Shown: positions 35,690 to 44,253 of the stretch, piece after piece
Position numbering within the stretch: the stretch's first letter is position 1
How the letters are laid out: each line of letters opens with the position of its first letter
Source of the DNA: Clostridium carboxidivorans P7
Lineage (GTDB): Bacteria; Bacillota; Clostridia; Clostridiales; Clostridiaceae
Assembly (NCBI RefSeq): GCF_001038625.1
Contig: NZ_CP011803.1
Location: 3,410,001-3,474,000, forward strand
Length of the DNA: 64,000 nucleotides
Direction: 5' to 3'
Position numbers and translations under genes: made by a program
Notes under the pieces: model-generated
Database searches by the model: none
Told to the model about the DNA's origin: nothing
What the model saw: the letters and a program-made list of their open reading frames with translations, nothing else

Positions 35690-36412
35690 TTATTGCCTAT
35701 GTTCCATTTCTTTGTTAAGTATTTTATATAACTTATCTAATTCTTCTTTACTCATAGAATCTATATGCGATAATTTATATTCAATTCCCATTTTATTATA
35801 TTTTTCCACTCCTAAAGTATGATATGGAAGAAGCTCTACTTTTTCTACATTTTTTATACTTTTTATTATACTAGCTAGCCTTTTTATATGTTCTTCTGAA
35901 TCTGTTATTCCTGGTACTACTACATGTCTTATCCATAACTTTGTATTGGCTTTCTGAACTGCTTGTAAAAATTCATCAAAACCTTTTTTACTTTGGCCTA
36001 CTAAATTTTTATACCCATTATCATCTACATGTTTTATGTCAAGTAATACTAAATCTGTATATTTCAAAATTTCATCATATTTTCCTGAACCATATCCAGC
36101 AGTATCTATAGTAGTATGAATTCCTTGTTCCTTGCATAATTTTAATGTTTCTATTAAAAAATCTGGCTGCATTAGAGGCTCTCCACCTGAAAACGTAACT
36201 CCGCCACCATTTTTAAAATAAGGCTTAAACCTAGCAATTTTTTTAACAAGTTCTTCTGGTGTAATTTCCGTTCCTCCTTGAAAGTTCCAAGTATCAGGAT
36301 TATGACAATATGCACATCTTAGAGAACACCCCTGCATAAATACTACTGTTCTTATTCCTGGTCCATCAACTAACCCCATACTTTCAAATGAATGCATTTT
36401 ACCCAAAGTCAT
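35690..36412 (-). CDS. pflA: Pyruvate formate-lyase activating enzyme
   Basis: 240 aa radical-SAM protein. MQGCSLRCAYCHNPD holds the CxxxCxxC cluster site and TFSGGEPLMQ the SAM-binding GGE motif. No extra ferredoxin insert is present, as expected for PflA. It generates the glycyl radical of PflB, encoded 160 bp upstream on the same strand. Start ATG behind AAGGAGG. Confidence 0.95.
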   Translation of the reverse strand: MTLGKMHSFESMGLVDGPGIRTVVFMQGCSLRCAYCHNPDTWNFQGGTEITPEELVKKIARFKPYFKNGGGVTFSGGEPLMQPDFLIETLKLCKEQGIHTTIDTAGYGSGKYDEILKYTDLVLLDIKHVDDNGYKNLVGQSKKGFDEFLQAVQKANTKLWIRHVVVPGITDSEEHIKRLASIIKSIKNVEKVELLPYHTLGVEKYNKMGIEYKLSHIDSMSKEELDKLYKILNKEMEHRQ

Positions 36413-36466
36413 AATTTTACCTCCTTATTCAAAAACTTTTTTAATTCACTATCTTAATTGTAAATA

Positions 36467-36492
36467 TACCCGCTGCTTAATACAACGGGTAC
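36467..36492 (-). terminator. Stem-loop between pflB and pflA
   Basis: ACCCGTTGT pairs with GCAGCGGGT (mismatches in the middle), with a weak T-tract after it on the minus strand. It may reduce pflA relative to pflB expression. Confidence 0.5.
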
Positions 36493-36572
36493 ATTTTATT
36501 ATAAGGATTTTATTATATTTTAGGCATTTGAAAAGATTTTTCTTTTCAAGCACCTGAATCTGGCATTTTAAA

Positions 36573-38822
36573 CTACATTTTTTCATGGAAAGTTCTGCTT
36601 ATAACTTCTAGCTGCTGTTCTCTAGTTAATCTGTTGAAGTGAACAGCATAACCTGATACTCTTATTGTAAGTGTTGGATACTTTTCTGGATTTTCCATAG
36701 CATCTATCAAAGTTTCTCTATTTAACACATTTACATTCAAGTGGAAGGCTCCTTGTGAGAAATATCCATCCATCATGTTTGCAAGATTTACTATTCTGCT
36801 TTCCTCATCTTTTCCAAGTGCATCTGGTATTATAGAGAATGTATTTGATACTCCATCCTGACAGTAAGTTCTATATGGTATTTTTGCCACTGAATTAAGT
36901 GATGCCAATGCTCCATTTTCATCTCTTCCATGCATTGGATTTGCTCCTGGTGCTAGCGGCTCACCTACTTTTCTTCCATCTGGTGTTGTTCCTGTTTTCT
37001 TACCATATACCACATTTGATGTTATTGTTAACACTGATAATGAATGTTCTGCATCTCTATAAGTTTTATGCTTTTTAAGCTCATTTGAAAATTTCTTAAC
37101 TAGCTGTACTGCTAAATCATCAACTCTATCATCATCATTTCCATACTTAGGGAAGCTTCCTTCTATTTCAAAGTCCACAGTTATTCCATCTTCATTTCTT
37201 ATTGGTTTAACCTTTGCATATTTTATAGCACTTAATGAATCTGCTGCTACTGATAAGCCTGCTATTCCAAAAGCCATAAATCTTTTAACAGCTGTATCAT
37301 GAAGAGCCATCTGTCCTGCTTCATAAGCATATTTATCATGCATGTAGTGAATTGTATTCATTGTATCTACATATAATTCAGCTACATATTCCATAACTTT
37401 GTTATAACTCTTAATTACTTTATTGAAGTCAAGAACTTCATCTTCCATCTTTTCTATATCTGGTACAACTTTAATCAAACTTCCATCCTTAGCTTTTTTC
37501 TTTTCGTCATATCCTCCATTTATCGCATAGAGTAATGATTTTGCAAGGTTTGCTCTTGCTCCAAAGAACTGCATTCTCTTTCCTATTTCCATAGCAGATA
37601 CACAGCAAGCTATACCATAGTCATCTCCATATATTGGTCTCATTATATCATCATTTTCATACTGCAAAGAGTCTGTTTTTATGGACATTTCAGCACAATA
37701 ATTCTTAAAGTTTTGTGGTAATTTTTCTGACCATAAAACTGTCATATTTGGTTCTGGTGCTGGCCCTAAATTAGTTAATGTGTGTAAAAATCTATAAGCT
37801 GTCTTTGTAACTAATGATTTGCCATTTACTCCAATTCCACCTATGGATTCTGTCACCCAGTTAGGATCCCCTGCAAATAAATCATTATACTCTGGTGTTC
37901 TTAAATGTCTTACCATTCTTAATTTTATAACAAGCTGATCTATTATTTCCTGAGCTTCTGCTTCTGTTATAATACCACTTTTTAAATCTCTTTCTATATA
38001 TATATCTAAGAATGTAGTATTTCTTCCTATAGACATTGCTGCTCCATTATTTTCTTTTACTCCTGCTAAATATCCAAAGTATAAGAATTGAGCTGCTTCT
38101 ACAGCATTTGATGCTGGCTTTGATATATCTATACCATAAGATGCCGCCATAGCTTTTATTTCACCTAAAGCTCTAATTTGCATTGATACTTCTTCTCTAA
38201 GTCTTATAAGTTCATCTGTAGTTGGTCCTACTAGTTCATTTAGATCTTTTTTCTTCTGTGCTGTTAAAAAGTCTATTCCATAAAGAGCTATTCTTCTGTA
38301 ATCCCCTATTATTCTTCCTCTACCATAAGCATCTGGAAGTCCTGTAAGAAGTCCAACTGTTCTTGCTTTTCTTGCAGCTTCTGTATAAGCATCAAATACT
38401 CCTTGATTATGAGTTTTTCTATACTTACCAAAATAATTTTCTATATTTTCATTCATTTTAAAGCCGTATTCCTCTAAGGACTGTTCTACCATTCTCATTC
38501 CACCAAAAGGATTCATTATTCTCTTTAGTGGTGCATCTGTCTGAAATCCTACTATAACTTCATTTTCCTTGTCCAAATAACCTGGTTTAAAATTATTTAT
38601 ACCTGAAATTTCATTAGTTTCAACATCTATAATTCCTTTTTTAATTTCTTCTACAATTAATTCTTCCGCTTCTTTCCAAATCTTCTTTGTTTTTTCTGTT
38701 GGTGCTTCTAAAAAGCTTTTGTCACCTTCATATGCTGTATAGTTTTTTTGTATGAATTCTCTTACGTCTATTTCCTCTGTCCATATACCTGTTTTAAATC
38801 CTTGCCATTGTTTCATAACCAT
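36573..38822 (-). CDS. pflB: Formate acetyltransferase (pyruvate formate-lyase)
   Basis: 749 aa, the usual length. It converts pyruvate and CoA to acetyl-CoA and formate. [15 protein letters not shown] carries the adjacent catalytic cysteines and [10 protein letters not shown] near the C-terminus the radical glycine. [16 protein letters not shown] and [22 protein letters not shown] are further PFL blocks. Two start codons are possible (38822 and 38816); the first sits five bases after AAGGAG. In clostridia it mainly supplies formate for C1 metabolism. Confidence 0.97.
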   Translation of the reverse strand: MVMKQWQGFKTGIWTEEIDVREFIQKNYTAYEGDKSFLEAPTEKTKKIWKEAEELIVEEIKKGIIDVETNEISGINNFKPGYLDKENEVIVGFQTDAPLKRIMNPFGGMRMVEQSLEEYGFKMNENIENYFGKYRKTHNQGVFDAYTEAARKARTVGLLTGLPDAYGRGRIIGDYRRIALYGIDFLTAQKKKDLNELVGPTTDELIRLREEVSMQIRALGEIKAMAASYGIDISKPASNAVEAAQFLYFGYLAGVKENNGAAMSIGRNTTFLDIYIERDLKSGIITEAEAQEIIDQLVIKLRMVRHLRTPEYNDLFAGDPNWVTESIGGIGVNGKSLVTKTAYRFLHTLTNLGPAPEPNMTVLWSEKLPQNFKNYCAEMSIKTDSLQYENDDIMRPIYGDDYGIACCVSAMEIGKRMQFFGARANLAKSLLYAINGGYDEKKKAKDGSLIKVVPDIEKMEDEVLDFNKVIKSYNKVMEYVAELYVDTMNTIHYMHDKYAYEAGQMALHDTAVKRFMAFGIAGLSVAADSLSAIKYAKVKPIRNEDGITVDFEIEGSFPKYGNDDDRVDDLAVQLVKKFSNELKKHKTYRDAEHSLSVLTITSNVVYGKKTGTTPDGRKVGEPLAPGANPMHGRDENGALASLNSVAKIPYRTYCQDGVSNTFSIIPDALGKDEESRIVNLANMMDGYFSQGAFHLNVNVLNRETLIDAMENPEKYPTLTIRVSGYAVHFNRLTREQQLEVISRTFHEKM

Positions 38823-38959
38823 ACACGCTCCTTATATTCGATATTTTATTACATTTATTTTAACTTAATTAAGTTTCATGTCTTATCTGATAATGCTATT
38901 ATATACTTTTTTATTCACTGTATCAATACCATTTTTCGTTGTATTTACGCATTTTTTAA

Positions 38960-39000
38960 TAGAAAAATAGTACAGAGTTTACATCTGTACTATTTTTCTT
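38960..39000. repeat. Left 41-bp target duplication of IS copy 1 (a whole stem-loop)
   Basis: This is a terminator-like palindrome, AAAAATAGTACAG with CTGTACTATTTTT. The identical 41 bp recur at 40612-40652 on the other side of the IS. Confidence 0.9.
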
Positions 39001-39039
39001 CAGATTGTTCATAAACCCAGCATTTTTAAAGTGCTGGGT

Positions 39040-39894
39040 TTAATTTTGTCTTAAATATTTATGCGGTAGCATATAAAAAGAGAATGTTATCCATAAATTG
39101 GTTAGTGAATTCTTTAAAAATTGCAAAAATAGGTGCGATAGCACCCTGGCTATCTTTTTCATATTCTGAACTGCTGCTGTTAACAAACATTGTTCAGAAA
39201 CTTTTTTAATTCCACGCATGCGACAATAGCGCAGACCATGGAGATTTTTTGAATCTGCAAAGCTACGCTCGATAGTTTCTTTTCTTCTTTTATATAGCCA
39301 TTTTCCTTTATCAGTCTTAGTAAATTTGATTACTTCATCCTTGTAATCTTCCCAGACATGGCGATAAACAACTTTTCTTTTGCTTTTATCTGATAAGCAA
39401 TTTTCTTTTTTATTGCATTGGCTGCAGTACTCGATTTTACATACATATTCTCTATAACCATCACGGTTAGTAGTTCTATATTCTAATGCTCTTAAATCTG
39501 GACAATAATATACATCTTGTTCTTTAACATATTGGAATCTAAATTTAGTAAATTTACCTTTTACATGAGGACTACGTCTATAGCCCATAACTGCTTTTAG
39601 TTCTCGTTCAAATATTTGTTTACAAATATTATTAGTAGAATAACCAGCATCGGCTCCAACATATTTAGTTTGCAAATTAAACTTTTTAATTTGAACATCT
39701 AGTCTTTCTATATAAGGATCTACATCATTTATGTTACCAGGCGTTACATAAACATCTGTTATTATGTTATACTTTCCATCTACAGTTCTATGATCTAAAT
39801 AAAAAAATCCTTTTGGTTTTCCATCCCTATGCATATAGCCACTATCAGGGTCTGTAGTACTGGTCTTAATTTCTTTAGTTTTTTCTATTTTATC
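39040..39894 (-). CDS. IS1182-type transposase, C-terminal part (copy 1)
   Basis: The open -1 phase runs from 39894; the first internal ATG is at 39834 (264 aa from there). It carries VGADAGYS with the second catalytic Asp and ERSFADSKNLHGLRY with the catalytic Glu of the DDE triad. It also has a CKIEYCSQCNKKENC cysteine cluster. It lacks the first Asp, which is in the upstream part, and has no ribosome binding site of its own. It is best read as the second half of a frameshift fusion of about 478 aa. Confidence 0.85.
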   Translation of the reverse strand, partial: DKIEKTKEIKTSTTDPDSGYMHRDGKPKGFFYLDHRTVDGKYNIITDVYVTPGNINDVDPYIERLDVQIKKFNLQTKYVGADAGYSTNNICKQIFERELKAVMGYRRSPHVKGKFTKFRFQYVKEQDVYYCPDLRALEYRTTNRDGYREYVCKIEYCSQCNKKENCLSDKSKRKVVYRHVWEDYKDEVIKFTKTDKGKWLYKRRKETIERSFADSKNLHGLRYCRMRGIKKVSEQCLLTAAVQNMKKIARVLSHLFLQFLKNSLTNLWITFSFYMLPHKYLRQN

Positions 39895-40475
39895 TTTTTT
39901 TTTAGAGGTTGTTTTCCATGAGCTACTCTATCCTTATTAATGTCTTCTTCTAACTCATTAAAATAGTCTTTGGTTGATTGTGTAATTTGTTCTTTTGTAA
40001 ACTTGTTTTTATTAGCGTTAGCTTTCAAATGTGTAGAATCTGTATATAGAATTTTACCATCTACCAATTTTTTATTTATTGCTTGAAATACAATATTATC
40101 GAAGATTTCTTGGTATATATTTGTATCCTTAAATCTTGTTATTCTATTTTGGCTTATAGTAGAATGACTTGGGATTTTATCTGTTAATGAAAATCCTAAA
40201 AACCAGCGATAAGCTACATTTACTTCAATTTCTTTCACGAGCTGTCGCTCTGATCTTATTGCAAATAAGTAACCTATAAATAACATTTTGAATAAAACTA
40301 CTGGCTGAATTGCTGGTCGTCCATTATCAGGACAATAGAAGTCCTTAGTTAAATCTCTTATAAATGAAAAATCTATATATTTATCAATTTTCCTTAAGAT
40401 ATGATCTTTGGGAACTAAATTTTCTATATATACTAACTCTAATTGTTGCTGTGCAGAATTATTTTCTTTAATCAT
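39885..40475 (-). CDS. IS1182-type transposase, N-terminal part (copy 1)
   Basis: 196 aa. The DUF772-type N-terminal domain (YIDFSFIRDLTKDFY, GRPAIQPVVLFKMLFIGYLF, WFLGFSLTDKIPSHSTISQNR) is followed by ILYTDSTHLKANANK with the first catalytic Asp. Zero frame ends CTA AAA AAA AAG ATA AAA TAG. The A AAA AAG heptamer at 39894-39900 is a classic -1 slippery site, and slipping there joins the downstream phase. Start ATG behind AAGGAG. Confidence 0.88.
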   Translation of the reverse strand: MIKENNSAQQQLELVYIENLVPKDHILRKIDKYIDFSFIRDLTKDFYCPDNGRPAIQPVVLFKMLFIGYLFAIRSERQLVKEIEVNVAYRWFLGFSLTDKIPSHSTISQNRITRFKDTNIYQEIFDNIVFQAINKKLVDGKILYTDSTHLKANANKNKFTKEQITQSTKDYFNELEEDINKDRVAHGKQPLKKKIK

Positions 40476-40611
40476 AATAGTTAACTCCTTAAAAAATCTG
40501 ATATTATATTAATTCTACACAAAATCTTAAAATCCTTTTTGAATTAAAAAAAAGCCCTATCGGGCTAAAAATTTAAAAGGCTGCTGACAAAATATGTTTA
40601 TCAACAGCCTG

Positions 40612-40652
40612 TAGAAAAATAGTACAGAGTTTACATCTGTACTATTTTTCTT
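40612..40652. repeat. Right 41-bp target duplication of IS copy 1
   Basis: Exact repeat of 38960-39000, again a complete terminator-like stem-loop. Confidence 0.9.
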
Positions 40653-40757
40653 CATTTATCTACAATATATAAATTTTTATTTTATTTTTTATATTATATA
40701 AACTGCTATTTTAAAATATTACAAAAAATTACAGTGAATCATATTTTACTAACAAAA

Positions 40758-40795
40758 ATAAGGGTTAATACTAAAATTAATTCTAATTTCAGCAC
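40758..40795 (-). terminator. Terminator of the 66-aa protein gene
   Basis: AAGGGTTA pairs with TAACCCTT across an AT-rich stem; TATTTTTG follows on the minus strand. Confidence 0.7.
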
Positions 40796-40866
40796 TAACC
40801 CTTCTAAATTTTTTAATTTTAAAAAAATAATAGTTTTACTTAAAAAATTTCAAAATATAACATTTA

Positions 40867-41067
40867 CTAATCCTGTTCATATCCTTTTAACAGATTTTCA
40901 ATTTCAGTTCCTAACTGATGTCCTTGTTTATAGGACGACATATGCTCTAATGATACACTTTCTTTTAAAAGATCTTTTCCCATAAGACTATCTACTATTC
41001 CTTTTTTAGCCGCTGGAATATGTCCTACATGAACATCCTTTATATCTTCTAATTTAAACTTATCCAT
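40867..41067 (-). CDS. Small hypothetical protein (66 aa)
   Basis: It begins MDKFKLEDIKDVHVGHIPAA and ends NLLKGYEQD. Hydrophilic, with no signal or membrane segment and no recognised family. The start ATG has AAGGGGGC upstream and a terminator follows, so it is a real transcription unit. A DUF-type small clostridial protein is likely, function unknown. Confidence 0.6.
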   Translation of the reverse strand: MDKFKLEDIKDVHVGHIPAAKKGIVDSLMGKDLLKESVSLEHMSSYKQGHQLGTEIENLLKGYEQD

Positions 41068-41197
41068 TAACTTAACGCCCCCTTATATACATTTTTCATT
41101 AATTATTATTACCTCATAATATAATAAAAATGCATATTAGAACTTTAGTTATATAATTACACTTTGATAAGTTATTCCATAAAAAACATTTCAATAA

Positions 41198-41386
41198 TTA
41201 ATCCGATTTATTAGAATACTCATGCTCCACATATTCTAACTTCTTTAACATATCTATTATGCTTTTTTGTAAGTCTTCATCAACCTTTATGCTATCGGAA
41301 CTAATATAACTTTCTGCAATTTTTAATCCCTTTATAATGTCACTAATTTCCTTTAAGTTCAAAAGCATTAATATATCTTCTTTCAT
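41198..41386 (-). CDS. Small hypothetical protein (62 aa)
   Basis: It begins MKEDILMLLNLKEISDIIKG and ends EHEYSNKSD; a helical, acidic, cytoplasmic product. The start is the ATG at 41386, after AAGGGGGC; longer starts overlap that site. No family recognised. Confidence 0.6.
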   Translation of the reverse strand: MKEDILMLLNLKEISDIIKGLKIAESYISSDSIKVDEDLQKSIIDMLKKLEYVEHEYSNKSD

Positions 41387-41410
41387 TTTTAAGCCCCCTT
41401 CTTTTTTCAT

Positions 41411-41656
41411 ATTTCACTTTTAAGAGGATATTAAAGCTTATTCAACTGATGCTAATGTATAAAATTTAATTTTAACATTTATACAAAATTAAATTTGTTC
41501 AGTAACCGCAGAATAAATTTCACCTCAATCAAGTTATACTTGATTTATTCAGTATATTTAAGAATAAGTTTATAAAAATAAAATTTTTATTTGAAAATAA
41601 TCTCTATTAATTAGTAACTTTATTATTTTAATATAATATACTACAAATTATATAAA
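41411..41656. other. AT-rich intergenic stretch
   Basis: It holds a short palindrome, AATCAAG with CTTGATT (about 41527-41545). No gene is seen. Confidence 0.5.
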
Positions 41657-41691
41657 ATGACAAGTGATGTAAATTAGATATCACTTGCCAT
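41657..41691 (-). terminator. Terminator of the HNH gene
   Basis: ATGGCAAGTGAT pairs with ATCACTTGTCAT (one wobble); a T-rich tail follows on the minus strand. Confidence 0.75.
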
Positions 41692-41724
41692 TTCTCATTT
41701 GTAAATTAACTTTTTATTTATATT

Positions 41725-42120
41725 CTAGAAATTTGCTATAAAATCACAATATTCATCTAACATATATTGAGTATAAACTTTCTTACCCATAAGTCTATAT
41801 ATTATATCAGACTTTTTGTATCCCTCTTTATATAATTTATATTCCTTAAAAATTCTTTTTAGCATACCTTTATTTATATTAAGTAAATCAACTAATTCAT
41901 CTAAAATATAAAAATCTTTGCGCAGCAACATTTCTAATCTTTTTTGCAGCTCTAGCTTATATTGTAAATCCAGCTTTCTATTTTTATGTGGTCCTTCCTT
42001 ACCTCTATGATGTTCATGACAAAGATACTTAAAATTTAGCGGAAAGTCAATTCCTCCCTGACTTCTGTAAACTATATGATGCTTATCCGCTTGTCTACCG
42101 CAGATCTCACACTTTAGCAA
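41725..42120 (-). CDS. HNH-type nuclease domain protein with C-terminal helical domain
   Basis: 131 aa, TTG start behind AGGAGGGG. CEICG (3-7), DKHHIVYRSQGG and CHEHH (34-38) form an HNH motif with two zinc-binding CxxC/CxxH pairs. Residues 60-131 are helical and include a possible helix-turn-helix (ILDELVDLLNINKGMLKRIFKEY). No toxin, restriction or phage partner is next to it. Whether it cuts DNA is unproven. Confidence 0.75.
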   Translation of the reverse strand: MLKCEICGRQADKHHIVYRSQGGIDFPLNFKYLCHEHHRGKEGPHKNRKLDLQYKLELQKRLEMLLRKDFYILDELVDLLNINKGMLKRIFKEYKLYKEGYKKSDIIYRLMGKKVYTQYMLDEYCDFIANF

Positions 42121-42308
42121 ATTTTCCCCTCCTAATACTTAAAAATGATTTTAATTTATTTATACTTAAATTATATCATAGGTTTAAAAGTATTACACTT
42201 TGAAAAATTATGAATTTTTCTATTTCAAGACATATATTTTATGTTAAATGTTATAATAAAAATATATGTTTTTAATTTCTTAATAGTGCAGTTTAATAGA
42301 AAAATATA

Positions 42309-42365
42309 ATTATTCCTTTAAAATTTAGAAAACTTATAGAATTTTCTAAATTTTAAAGGAATAAT
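42309..42365. repeat. Perfect 24-bp inverted repeat with 9-base loop
   Basis: ATTATTCCTTTAAAATTTAG plus AAAA pairs exactly with its complement at 42342-42365. It lies between the HNH gene and a tiny membrane-protein gene and could be a terminator or a small hairpin element. Confidence 0.75.
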
Positions 42366-42444
42366 AGTTGTATTTATAGAATATTTTTATATTAATTATA
42401 AACTTAAATTTCAATTAGTATAAATGCTTATCCATTACATTTCA

Positions 42445-42471
42445 ACACAGCACCAAACATCTGTGCTGTGT
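42445..42471 (-). terminator. Stem-loop after the 35-aa membrane peptide gene
   Basis: ACACAGCAC pairs exactly with GTGCTGTGT. It sits right next to the stop codon, but the T-tract is poor. Confidence 0.5.
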
Positions 42472-42472
42472 G

Positions 42473-42580
42473 CTACTTCCTATTTTTCATAATAGTCTTA
42501 ATAAGTACTATTAATATAAATATAAATAATATAGAAAATATCGGAACTGCTGAATAATATATTATTTTTTGAAAATCCAT
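42473..42580 (-). CDS. 35-aa single-span membrane peptide
   Basis: ATG at 42580 behind AAAGGGTG. The sequence begins MDFQKIIYYSAVPIFSILFI, continues hydrophobic to residue 27 (FILIVLI) and ends with a basic KTIMKNRK tail. One membrane helix with a positive end, presumably inside. It is followed by a stem-loop. No family recognised; size and build recall KdpF-like or regulatory membrane peptides. Confidence 0.55.
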   Translation of the reverse strand: MDFQKIIYYSAVPIFSILFIFILIVLIKTIMKNRK

Positions 42581-42723
42581 GTATATCACCCTTTCAAACT
42601 GTTATATAAATCATTATATTAAGTATATTCTATAAATATAAAATATTCTATAGTTTGCAATGAATTCTTTAATTTATTTTGTAAGACTGTACAAAACTTG
42701 TAATTTGTCAAATAAAAATATGC

Positions 42724-42729
42724 TATAAT
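42724..42729 (+). promoter_or_regulatory. Extended -10 promoter element of cls
   Basis: TGCTATAAT gives an extended -10 (TGnTATAAT). No well-spaced -35 is seen. It lies about 54 bp before the cls start. Confidence 0.45.
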
Positions 42730-42782
42730 TTAAATAAACTTTATAATTTTATGGAACATTATTTTTATAGGAGGTAGTACAT

Positions 42783-44207
42783 TTGAGATCAACTTTATCT
42801 CTACTATTTATTATAAATGCTATAGTTTCTATAATACTCATAGTTCTTGAAAGAAAGAATCCTGAAAAAACTATTGCATGGCTGCTAATTTTTATTGTGC
42901 TGCCACCTTGTGGATTAATTTTGTATATCTTTTTAGGGAGGAACTGGAAAAAGCATAAATTGCACAATGAAACAAACATCAACATAGAAGAATTAATTTA
43001 TGAAGCATCAAAAGATATAAAAGATAATAGCTATTCATCTTTAATAGAACTTCTCTCTAAAAATAGTGAATCTCCACTTTTTACAAACAATACAATAAAA
43101 ATCTTTAAAGATGGCAGTGAAAAGTTCAAATCACTAAAAAACGAATTGTTAAAGGCTAAAAATCATATTCATCTAGAATACTATATAGTAAAAAGCGATA
43201 CAATAGGAAATGAAATAAAAGATATACTTATAAAAAAGTCTTTGGAAGGTGTTAAAGTACGATTTATTCTCGATAGAGTTGGTTGTATAAGAATAAAAAA
43301 GAAATACATACAAGATTTAAAGGATGCAGGAATAGATGTAGTTCAATATTCCTATTTTTTAGCTCCTATCCTGCGTCATATTAATACACAAATAAATTAT
43401 AGAAATCATAGAAAAATTGTAGTAATAGACGGCAAGATTGGTTTTGTAGGCGGAATTAATATAGGTGATGAATATGTAGGCAAAAGCAAATATGGATATT
43501 GGAGAGACACCCATATAATGGTTAATGGCGACTTTGTTCTAGGGCTTCAAGCAGTATTTTTAGATGATTTTGCCACTATAAAAGAAGCTAATAAAGAACT
43601 TTTTTATTACGATGACAACTTCGAAGAATTTTTTCCTTCTACAGAAAATAATAATAAAAAGCTAATGCAGCTAATAAAAAGCGGTCCTGATTCTGAATTT
43701 CCAGCTATTGAGCAGGCAGTACTTAAAATGATATCTTTGGCAAAAGATCACATTTACATTACTACACCATATTTTATACCAAGTGAAAGCATTTTAAATG
43801 CTCTAAAAATAGCTTCCTTAAGTGGAGTTGACGTTCATATACTTTTCCCTGGAAAATATGACCATATTCTAGTTCACTATGCTTCAAGAACTTATTTAGA
43901 AGACCTAGTAAAAAACGGAATAAGATTGTACTTTTATGATCAACATAATTTTGTGCATGCAAAAACTACATCCATAGATGGTAAAATGTGCACAATAGGC
44001 ACTGCTAACATGGACATTCGAAGTTATGAATTAAATTATGAAATTAATGCTGTAATTTATGACGAAGAAACTACGGAAGAACTAGAAACTCTATTCTTTG
44101 AAGATTTAAAAAAAAGCAAAAGAATCACATTAGACTATTTCAACAATCTTTCTCCTTATACAAAAGCATTTGAAGCATTTTGCAGAATTTTTTCATCTTT
44201 AATGTAA
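42783..44207 (+). CDS. cls: Cardiolipin synthase (phospholipase D family)
   Basis: 474 aa, TTG start eight bases after GGAGG. Two N-terminal membrane helices (STLSLLFIINAIVSIILIV and TIAWLLIFIVLPPCGLILYIFLG) precede two HKD catalytic motifs, NHRKIVVIDGKIGFVGG and HAKTTSIDGKMCTIGTANMD. It joins two phosphatidylglycerol molecules to make cardiolipin in the membrane. It converges with fbp. Confidence 0.95.
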   Translation: MRSTLSLLFIINAIVSIILIVLERKNPEKTIAWLLIFIVLPPCGLILYIFLGRNWKKHKLHNETNINIEELIYEASKDIKDNSYSSLIELLSKNSESPLFTNNTIKIFKDGSEKFKSLKNELLKAKNHIHLEYYIVKSDTIGNEIKDILIKKSLEGVKVRFILDRVGCIRIKKKYIQDLKDAGIDVVQYSYFLAPILRHINTQINYRNHRKIVVIDGKIGFVGGINIGDEYVGKSKYGYWRDTHIMVNGDFVLGLQAVFLDDFATIKEANKELFYYDDNFEEFFPSTENNNKKLMQLIKSGPDSEFPAIEQAVLKMISLAKDHIYITTPYFIPSESILNALKIASLSGVDVHILFPGKYDHILVHYASRTYLEDLVKNGIRLYFYDQHNFVHAKTTSIDGKMCTIGTANMDIRSYELNYEINAVIYDEETTEELETLFFEDLKKSKRITLDYFNNLSPYTKAFEAFCRIFSSLM

Positions 44208-44225
44208 GGCATCTTCAAAAAAATA

Positions 44226-44253
44226 AGTGGTGAAATTAAAATTTTCACCACTT
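44226..44253. terminator. Bidirectional terminator between cls and fbp
   Basis: AAGTGGTGAAA pairs with TTTTCACCACTT around TTAAAA. Confidence 0.8.

Larger units (their letters stand above)
39001..40611 (-). mobile_element. IS1182-type insertion sequence, copy 1 (1611 bp)
   Basis: It is bounded by a 41-bp direct repeat. Its ends are imperfect inverted repeats (CAGATTGTTCATAAAC and CAGGCTGTTGATAAAC). It encodes a transposase in two overlapping phases, has a terminator just inside the left end (39013-39041) and another at the right end in front of the transposase (AGCCCGATAGGGCT then T-run, about 40548-40566). Its length equals that of copy 2 at 49559-51169, and the translated products are identical, so transposition is recent. 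Confidence 0.92.

Noticed and set aside
39834..39910. Reading the split transposase as a pseudogene
   Set aside because: Both copies share the same split, the join is an A AAA AAG slippery heptamer, and the -1 phase is open without stops, which favours programmed frameshifting.
41725..42120. Prophage or homing-endonuclease remnant around the HNH gene
   Set aside because: No phage structural, integrase or intron features are nearby.
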